A stretch of DNA of 64,000 bases from the NCBI GenBank assembly GCA_028641055.1, contig CM054063.1, forward strand, positions 47,358,920-47,422,919. The letters run 5' to 3'. The notes under the pieces were generated by a model. That model saw only the letters and a list, made by a program, of their open reading frames with translations. It had not been told where the DNA came from and did no database searches. Each line of letters starts with the position of its first letter. The stretch's first letter is position 1. The DNA is from Alopecurus myosuroides. Taxonomy: Eukaryota; Streptophyta; Magnoliopsida; Poales; Poaceae. The position numbers and the translations under genes are program-made. Shown in pieces: positions 56,816 through 64,000 of the stretch.

Positions 56816-57325
56816 GGCTATGGAGACGGCGTTGAAAGCGTCTAGTATAGGAGCTCTAGAGGACAGAGAGACCTTTCACACCCACCAACTTCTAAAGGTT
56901 ACCATTCTTGGCGATGTTAGCGCACCGTCCAAGGCTTGTCTCCGAACACCCATGAGTTCCTCTCAAGCCAGGCCTTCCACACAACCAGGAAAAATAGTTT
57001 GTTAAAGCCTTTACAACGATAATTACCCAGCCTGAGATGTTTCACAGGACCACTACGCCATGGACTCGGTGTTGGAATAAGTGCAATGTATCGACTGAGG
57101 TGATTTTAACAAAAGAAAACCTCGCTATGTGCAACTCACTTGGGAGCAAACGATGTTGTTTTTCCCGCATGATAGAACAACGAAACATTTGCTCGCGTAA
57201 TTTGTTCAATTATTCAAGTTGCATTTGAATTTGTATCCATGCCACATATCACTAATATGTTTAAAATTTGTCTACATGGCAATACTATTTGAACATGAGT
57301 CTCGCGTCCTTATGAGAGCCCTTGT
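56816..57325. repeat. Right copy of the diverged ~470-bp repeat
   Basis: Matches 850-1318. The LINE-like remnant is more decayed here than in the left copy. Confidence 0.75.
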
Positions 57326-58840
57326 TAGAGCATCTCCACCTGCGCTCCCAGTCAGCATCCACCAAGTGTGCCAGACAAATGCTATTGAGAGCGTAGCACA
57401 CGTTATCGTCCTTGGCGTCCCCCCACCAGCGCGTCTTAATAGCTTGTTTGAAAAAAACGAATAAGGAATAAAAACGAAACGTCCATTTTTCATTAAATTT
57501 TGAATGAACTGTTATAAACTTTGACGCAATTCGACGAAATTAAACAGAATTAAACTAAACCCTAGATCTAGCAGTGAATTCTGCTCCGACCTTGAGGAAC
57601 TTGCAGGCTCCTGGCCCGTCGGATTCGATGATGGTGGCGTCTACGCTCCGGTCTTGAGAAAATTGCATGACTATAGTCAGTCGGTGATGGTGGAGGTGGG
57701 TGGCCCAGGGATGCTTCGATCACCGTCTACATGCTGCGCTATTGGGGCTCGAGCCAATTGTCATCGTTGTCGTCAGTGGCGTTTTCCTAAACCAGCGTAT
57801 CTCCTGCAGCAGGCGCTGCTGCCACGTTCCCCTCCTTGGTCTCCTCGTCACCCTCACTGGAGAATTTGTAGTGGGGCCCCTCATACTCCTCCTGCGCCTT
57901 GGCGTTTCAACAGGACGCCGACCACCGATACTTCGGGTTGCGGCGCCTCTCTAGCGGCAGGCGCTGCCTCTCCTCTTTGACGAAGTCTAGACGTGCCTTA
58001 CCCTTTACTGGCGGCGCGACGAGAATGCTGGTGAAGTCGATGGCCCACCCGTCCAGTAGGCGTCTGTTGGCACCATACACCGGTATGTTCTGCACCATGT
58101 AGGGACGCAAGAACTCCTCCGACAAGACGCATTGTCCGTCGGAAGCTACTACGACAAAAGTTGGTGCGATAGATGAGCTTGCCTATACCACGAGGCAACG
58201 CGTGAAGAGACCAGCCTCACAAAGATCGACACCGCACCTGCTCGTGGGAATCCCTGTCATTGTGGAGCCGCTATTGAGCTTTCCTCTCAAGGAGACAGAG
58301 GTCGCCCGCCTCCATCTCCTGGCGCAGCCGCTCGCCGGCCTCCACCTCTACGTACAACAACTTTGCGATGCCCATGACGCCTCGCCTCCTTGGCCTCCAC
58401 CTCCTAGAGCAGCTGTAATTGCTGGGGGTGTGTCGGGGGGCTACCTCGGGTAGAGTCATGGAAGGTATAAAATGGTGTCCAAGGTGTGGGCAAGGTCTAG
58501 ATTGACCGACATATAGCCATACCAGCATACTCTGACAGACATAAATTTGGTATGTCAGAACATACTTTGTTGTATGATGTTTTGCAAGCGAGAATCGCCT
58601 GGGTTATCCGAGTTACTCTTGGAGATACGGGGATAGAAGTGGTACCTATAATCCCGGAGGAAATTCAATGGTGTAAGCGTATCCCAGATATCACAAAGGC
58701 GTGCAGGTTCAAGTTACTAGGAAATCCTGTACCGTTGACATGGAACGTTCGTGGGAGCAGTGGCCAGGTATGGGCAAAGGCATGTCATGTCTACGACAGA
58801 GGTGACAAGGGCGCCGCATGATGACACACATTGGACTTTC
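57326..58840. other. Degraded region, possible remnant of a minus-strand gene
   Basis: Begins near a TTAGAGCATCTCCA word common in cereal repeats. On the minus strand short open pieces (58125-57907: FLRPYMVQNIPVYG, KARLDFVKEERQRLPLERRR; and 58430-58290: EVEAGERLRQEMEAGD) are glutamate/arginine-rich. The reading at 58552-58821 on the plus strand is open but unrecognised. I assign no function. Confidence 0.25.
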
Positions 58841-58889
58841 GGCTCTGTGCTGGGAGGCGTGCACTACGCCACAGTGTTCTTCGCCCCTA

Positions 58890-59235
58890 CCATGTAACTG
58901 TGTTGCTGGGCACCACTATATATGATGCCCAAGCCCTTCTACGTGAGGGACGGATACGATCCGACACACGATACAAGATATAGAGAGATTCATTCTGCTA
59001 GCTGCTAGAGAGATTCATTCTGCTAGCTTCTAGAGATTCTTCTTCTTCCTCTAGCTAGAACAGCTCAGGGAGTTCCTTTGTATCCCGGATTACCACATAT
59101 ATACAGAAAAACAAGAAGGAAAAGGGGCTTTACCTCCTCATGAGGGCCCTGAACCTGGGTAGACCGAGTGTGTGCTTTCTGTCTTTCGTGTGCGTTTCTT
59201 AGCGCGCTATCCCTCCTCGGTTCCGACAACGTTCA
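58890..59235 (+). repeat. LTR-like fragment
   Basis: Contains ACTATATATG, a 2-fold direct repeat of about 26 bp (AGAGATTCATTCTGCTAGCT at 58983 and 59010), and a segment near 59152 (CCTGAACCTGGGTAGACC) of the kind seen near the ends of cereal LTRs. The boundaries are not defined. Confidence 0.3.
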
Positions 59236-59255
59236 TCGGCCATATCTTTAGCCAT

Positions 59256-59600
59256 CCTATGGCATCTGCCGTGATACCACCACGACAGGTTGCCTCTCAT
59301 GACGTGTGACGCGGTCTCTAGTGGCTTGAGCACCACGACAAATTTCTTCTTCCATCATGTCTTCGTGGCTTGGGAGGGTTGTCAGAGAAGGGGAGCAGTG
59401 TGTGCCGGCGAACTGTTTGTGGAGAGGGAGGGAGGAGTGTGCGATGTTTTTATAGATGGCGGGGGGAGCAGGGTTGGGTGTCTGCCATTAACACCGAGCA
59501 TCGGTTTCCATGCCACCCATTAACACCGACGATGTGTCTCTTTGCTCTGCACCCGCCAGGGAAACCGCTCCGCCATTAAAACACGCAGACCGGTACATTG
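59256..59600 (-). other. Promoter-like and first-exon-like remnant
   Basis: On the minus strand CTATAAAAAC (59446-59455) is followed by a pyrimidine- and AC-rich leader and an ATG at about 59353-59358 opening a reading of roughly 32 codons (EEEICRGAQATRD) that stops near 59258. It could be the 5' end of a lost gene. Evidence is weak. Confidence 0.25.
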
Positions 59601-59643
59601 TTGTCCGCAATAAATCGTCCTAACCTATTTTGTGTCAATTGTC

Positions 59644-59825
59644 AAATACCTAGAGCGGAAACGATGACCTCTCGGAGGAATTGGGTTACGTGTTATATAG
59701 TGCATCAGAATTACTCCGGAGGTGTACAGACGAGAGGGGTACAAAGGGAAAGGAAGAGACGGATCGGTGTACAACACAACACGTATCCTAAACAAAACGG
59801 ACCCCATATGATATTACATCTAACA
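59644..59825 (-). repeat. Short 3' LTR of the copia remnant
   Basis: About 180 bp beginning TGTTAGATG directly after the purine tract, with CTATATAACACG as a TATA-like site. The end (near TTTGACA) is approximate. Confidence 0.5.
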
Positions 59826-59831
59826 GCCCCC

Positions 59832-61674
59832 TTAATCACAACCTTCTCCAAGGTTGAGATTACGTCTAAACTCATGAAGATCTCTAACAACAAGAGTCTT
59901 TGTGAAACCATCTGCAATCTGATCCTTGCTTGATATGAATTTAATCTTCAGCAGTTTGCTTGCAACTCTTTCACGAACAAAGTGATAATCTATGTTGATG
60001 TGTTTGATTCTGGTATGAAAGACAAGATTTGCTGACAAGTAGGTAGCATTTAACTTGTCACACTACAAACACGGTTTTTCTTTAGTGGAACAGCAAGCTC
60101 ACGAACTAGAGCTTCAAACCATATCAACTCAGCTGTAGCATTAGCCAAGGCCTCATATTCTGCTTCAGTGCTAGACCTTAACATTGTGGCTTGTTTTCAT
60201 GCACTCATGGAAACCAAATTCGAACCAAAGAATATGGCTAACCCTCCATTAGATCATCTGTCATCAAGACAGTCTGCCCAAACTATATCTGAAAAAGCAC
60301 TAAGCAAACTGGAGGAAGATTTCTAAAAAGTAAGTCCAACATCTAATTTACCCTTAACATATCTCAAGATCATTTTCACAGTTGTGCAGTGTGCAGTTGT
60401 GGGAGCATGTAGATACTGACACACTTTGCTAACTGAGACAGATATATCAGGTCTTGTCAATCTTAAATACTGAAGGGAACCCACAGTGCTTCTGTATTGT
60501 GTACTATCATCATCAGTGAGAGGAGAGCCTTCAATCAAGGACAATTGTTCTGTTGATGAAAAAGGTGTGGGAGTCAAAGTACACTTTGTCGTACCTACTT
60601 TTGCAAGCAGCCCAACAACATATTTTTCCTGAGTGAGCAACAATCCATAGTGACATTTTTTTACCTCAATTCCCAAGAAGAAATGAAGATCGCCCAAGTC
60701 CTTGAGAGCAAAATCATCATTAAGGTCATGAAGCAATGCAGAAAAATATTGACCTGAAGAACTGGTCACTATGATGTCATCAACATAGATTAGGATAAAG
60801 ATCATCACATCAACTCTATTGTATAAGAAAAGTGAGATTTCTTCCTTGGAGGGAGTAAAACCAAGTGTTTGTAGCTTTGTGCTCGGTCTAGAATACCATG
60901 CTCTAGGAGCTTGTTTTAAACCATAGAGAGCTTTATCAAGTTTGCATATGTGATGAGGAGTTTGAGGACTTCCAAAGCCTGGTGGTTGTTTCACATGAAC
61001 CTGCTCTTCCAGAACACCATGAAGAAACACATTCTTGACATCTAGCTGCCGCAAACTCCATCCTCGAGAAACTGAAATGGCTAAGACAATTATGATGGTA
61101 GCTTCCTTAATAACTGGATTTAAAGTATTCTCGTAATCAATGCCATGCCTCTCCTTGAAACCTTCTGCAGTTAAGCGAGCCTTATAACTATTAATCGTAC
61201 CATCAACTTGTTGCTTGATTTTATATACCCATTTGCAATCAATTATACTTTTGTTCGGACTTGAAGGAACAAGGTATCAGGCCTTATTTTGAAGTAATGC
61301 ATTGTACTCCTCCTCCATAGCATCGCTCCAGTTCTTATCATCAAGAGCCTCAGCAACAGACCGTGGTTCACCTAAGGAGGCAGTTAAAACATAATACAAA
61401 AAATCTTTCAGTTTCCTTATACCTCTTTGAAGAAGTCCAGTAGAACATGAAGCAGGTGCCACAGGCTGATCAGCACTTGCAAAATGCACAGAAGATCTTC
61501 CCACCTGACGGGAGGCAGCAGGAGCCCTGTGGCGAATCTCCGCACCGTTGGGATCTGCTCCTGGGCGCGTGGGTGGGTCGGCATCTGCATGCGCGTAGTC
61601 GGTCGAGTGGACGCGGCCCGGGGACACGTGGCAGCGTCCGACTGGAGGAGAAAGGCTCCGCGTGGGAGTGCGTC
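59832..61674 (-). pseudogene. Copia reverse transcriptase-RNase H, broken
   Basis: The reading begins in a proline-rich linker and then SVAEALDDKNWSDAMEEEYN, the usual start of the RVT_2 domain. The segment 61054-60323 has [25 protein letters not shown], the catalytic YVDD (about 60778-60789) and [13 protein letters not shown]. RNase H ends with HIN...[21 protein letters not shown]. Stops and frameshifts lie between 61277 and 61054 and between 60323 and 60038. Some positions that are Ala in working copies are changed, so it is inactive. Confidence 0.88.
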
Positions 61675-64000
61675 TGTAACATCCCTGATTTTTGGAAAGT
61701 CCAAAAATCACTAAAAGTTGAAACTTTTTGTTTTCATGTTATGCAAGTCACCAAAAACCAATGAGATGCAAGAAATAAAAGGAAATAATACATAACTCGA
61801 TGAAAATTGAAATCCATTATACCTCTATTCCATAAACCCTAAAACACTCTCAAAATAATTTTTCATTAGATAAAGAAAACCATTTTATCTTTAGCAAACT
61901 TTATTAGATAAAATGTTTTCAATTCAAATATTACCTTGATATTGTTTTATGGCAACAAAAATCAAAGGTTTATAAACCCTTAATAAAGTTCTAAGACTCA
62001 AAACTATTTTATGAGAACAAAAGATATTAATAATAATTATTAATAGTTATTCCAAGTTTTAAACCTAAAGGTGTGAACATAAAATGTATTACTTTGAAAA
62101 TAACATAAAATAGGACCTTGAAAACAATATTATGATTTCTGTTTTTATTTTAAATTTTTATTAAGCCACCTTTTATATTTATTTAATTTTCTATTTTAAA
62201 AATGGAACTAAGTTACTATTAGTAAATCACTAAAATCTTAAGTTTATAAAATATTAAAGTGAGGTAAGATAACTTTCAAAAATAGTTTTTGACATGTTAA
62301 ATGTCTCTAAAATTTTATTTAATCAAAAACATCGTATTTTTTTTTCAGTTTTAAATAACATTAAGTACTATTATTGTTTTATTTATAAATTGCAAAATAT
62401 GATTTTTGAAATATGTTGAGAGTTTACAAAAATGTTTTTAAGTGAAAGATATTATTTTTATAAAATTTTCGCAATTGGTTTGAGGTCATTTGGACTTGTA
62501 TATCAAAAGATATTAAAAACAGAAATAAAAAGAAAAAGAAATGAAGATGATGACGTCATGCTGACGTCACATTGTCTTCATCCTCTGGTAACCGAAGAAC
62601 CCTAGAAACTTCCGAATTGATTTGTCTTAAATCCGGCGTTTAAGACCACCATTTGTAGTCCCGTTTCTTCCCTCTTAAAGCCCTCCCCTCTCTTCAAATA
62701 CCCTCCGTTTCCCATCATAATCGTGCCCCGAGGAGGTAACAATTCCTCACTGGAGTTGCCCTCTGCCCGCTGCCGTCGTTCTTGTTTTCCGTCGAGGTGA
62801 GCCCGTCCCCGAGCATGAGACCCTGCCCATCCTCTTCCCCTTGTTCGTGTTCCTATTTTGATGTCCCTGCCCGACGTTTTGGCATAGGAAATCGGCGCCG
62901 CCAAGCCCGTCTGTGCGTCGCCGGAACCGCCACGACCCCGTCCGTGTTGCGCCGTCGTTCCCGGAAGAGAGGGAGCGAGAATACCCCACCCTAGGCCTCA
63001 ACGTGCTGCGTGGAGTCTCCCCGTGGTCTCCCCGAGCCCGGAGGTCCACCGGAGCCTCAACGCCGTCCACGACCGAGCACAGCGCCGTCGCCCCGCCATT
63101 TTCCGGCGACCCGTGCCGGACAGTGGGCTCCCTCTCCACGGTGTTATGTTTCTGGCCGTTAGATCTAAATCGTACGTGCGAGATTAGATCACTTACCGAA
63201 AAGGTATCGGCCAATAGGAAGCTGCCAAGTCAGCATGCGCGTTACGAAATTATCCGTCGCTCAGCGCAGCACACAGACGGCCCAAGCCCAACTCCTGTCC
63301 ATTGCCCTGCGTGGAAAATAGCAAAATTTGATCCCAACTCTCTGGGATTTATTCCCGAATAAAAATAGAATATCAATTTTGCAGAAAAGCCCCTGGAAAC
63401 TAGAATCATCATAGCTTTTGATCCATAAGCCCAAATTTAGCAAACTTGGACTTACTGGAATCAGAACAACATGTAGGAACTTTTGGCACTCGCCAAAATT
63501 AAAATTGACATTTAACAATTGTTCAAATTCAAATATGTTTGTTTGATAAAATTTGACATAATTCAAATTCTGTAAATCCAGTTTAAGCAAACCAAATTTC
63601 TTTGGGTTCCTTACAATATGTACTAACAGTACCCACTGCCAAAAATCCTATTTGAAGTGTTTTAGATTTTAGATGGCCATTAGAGTATTTTGGACATAGA
63701 TTTAATTCTATAAATAATTAGAAATTGTTTTCTTAGGCAAAGTTGATCCATTTGATAACCCTGAACTGGAGACATAAGTGCCTAACCATTTTGGACACCA
63801 CTGGACCATGATCATGTATTTTAGCCAAACTTCCATCATAGTAGTCCACCTAGTTGTTTAAGTCTTAGAGTTGGTTCTATCTTTGTTTACCTTTGTTGTT
63901 AAGGCTAGTTGGAGCCAAGACCAAGTCTAATTCCTTAATGAGATTCAATCATATACTTAGACAACTAGTGAACCTATAAACACTAGTACCACAGTTTTCT
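61675..64000 (+). repeat. Start of a further long LTR, cut by the window end
   Basis: Begins TGTAACATCCC inside the copia remnant. It shows the familiar plan of a long gypsy-type LTR: AT-rich first 0.9 kb, a GC-rich leader (about 62700-63130), a GTGAGC donor-like site near 62797, then AT-rich sequence. It is a different family from the LTRs above and I see no tRNA-like block. Orientation is taken from this plan and is provisional. No internal domain is reached. Confidence 0.65.
62551..62569. promoter_or_regulatory. Tandem TGACGTCA palindromes, as-1-like
   Basis: TGACGTCA at 62551-62558 and 62562-62569, 11 bases apart. Paired TGACG motifs bind TGA-type bZIP factors in plant promoters. The pair precedes the GC-rich leader of the long LTR. 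Confidence 0.4.

Larger units (their letters stand above)
59644..61674 (-). mobile_element. Ty1-copia remnant
   Basis: The 3' half of a copia element on the minus strand: end of integrase/linker, reverse transcriptase, RNase H, a purine tract (TTAAGGGGGC, 59826-59835) and a short LTR from TGTTAG at 59825 down to about 59644. Its 5' half is cut at 61674 by the next LTR and lies beyond the window. Confidence 0.85.

Overview
This 64 kb window is intergenic DNA from a large grass genome, most likely Triticeae (wheat, Aegilops or barley type). It is almost entirely transposable elements nested in one another, with a Stowaway MITE, L1-type LINEs of the usual cereal form and very long-LTR retrotransposons. 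I found no intact host gene, no rRNA gene, no functional tRNA gene and no CRISPR array. Family and species assignments rest on recognising protein motifs and element architecture by eye; no database was searched.

Layout from left to right: (i) 1-2216 is old flanking DNA with a Stowaway MITE and a LINE-derived remnant that has a diverged twin near 56.8-57.3 kb. (ii) 2217 to about 7812 is a nearly full-length but broken L1-type LINE on the minus strand. (iii) 7833-8203 is a short island with a plausible snRNA-type RNA polymerase III promoter layout. (iv) A second minus-strand LINE occupies 8204-11640 and 52297 to about 56180. It is split by one 40.7 kb insertion. (v) That insertion is a Ty1-copia element on the minus strand (11641-52296, LTR termini TGAAAG/CTTTCA). 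It has kept its 3' LTR, a polypurine tract, an extra ORF behind pol and the last part of RNase H. The rest of gag-pol is missing. (vi) Inside the copia element sit a complete gypsy chromovirus of Tekay/Del type (15431-30133, TSD TCGCC, 4.4 kb LTRs) and a tandem array of a non-autonomous long-LTR element (LTRs A, B and truncated E, 31172-50894). A related complete copy (LTRs C and D, 40447-49373, TSD TATTT) is nested within that array. (vii) 56181-64000 holds degraded sequence, LTR-like debris, a minus-strand copia remnant (59644-61674) and the start of another long LTR that runs off the window.

Order of events read from the nesting: LINE 2, then copia, then the gypsy and the LTR array, then the C/D copy. 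At some point after the array inserted, a deletion fused LTR E to the copia 5' LTR at 50894/50895.

The most unusual biology is in the long LTRs. The gypsy LTR contains three segments that join in one reading frame through splice-site-like boundaries. The same boundaries recur in the non-autonomous LTRs. All three LTR types also carry, at a matching position, a tRNA-like block with A-box, B-box and terminator T-run. The gypsy element has an extra ORF before gag whose pattern resembles a double-stranded-RNA-binding fold. The non-autonomous elements are about 90% LTR, encode nothing, share LTR sequence with the gypsy element and lack an obvious polypurine tract. They look like parasites of a Tekay-type partner.
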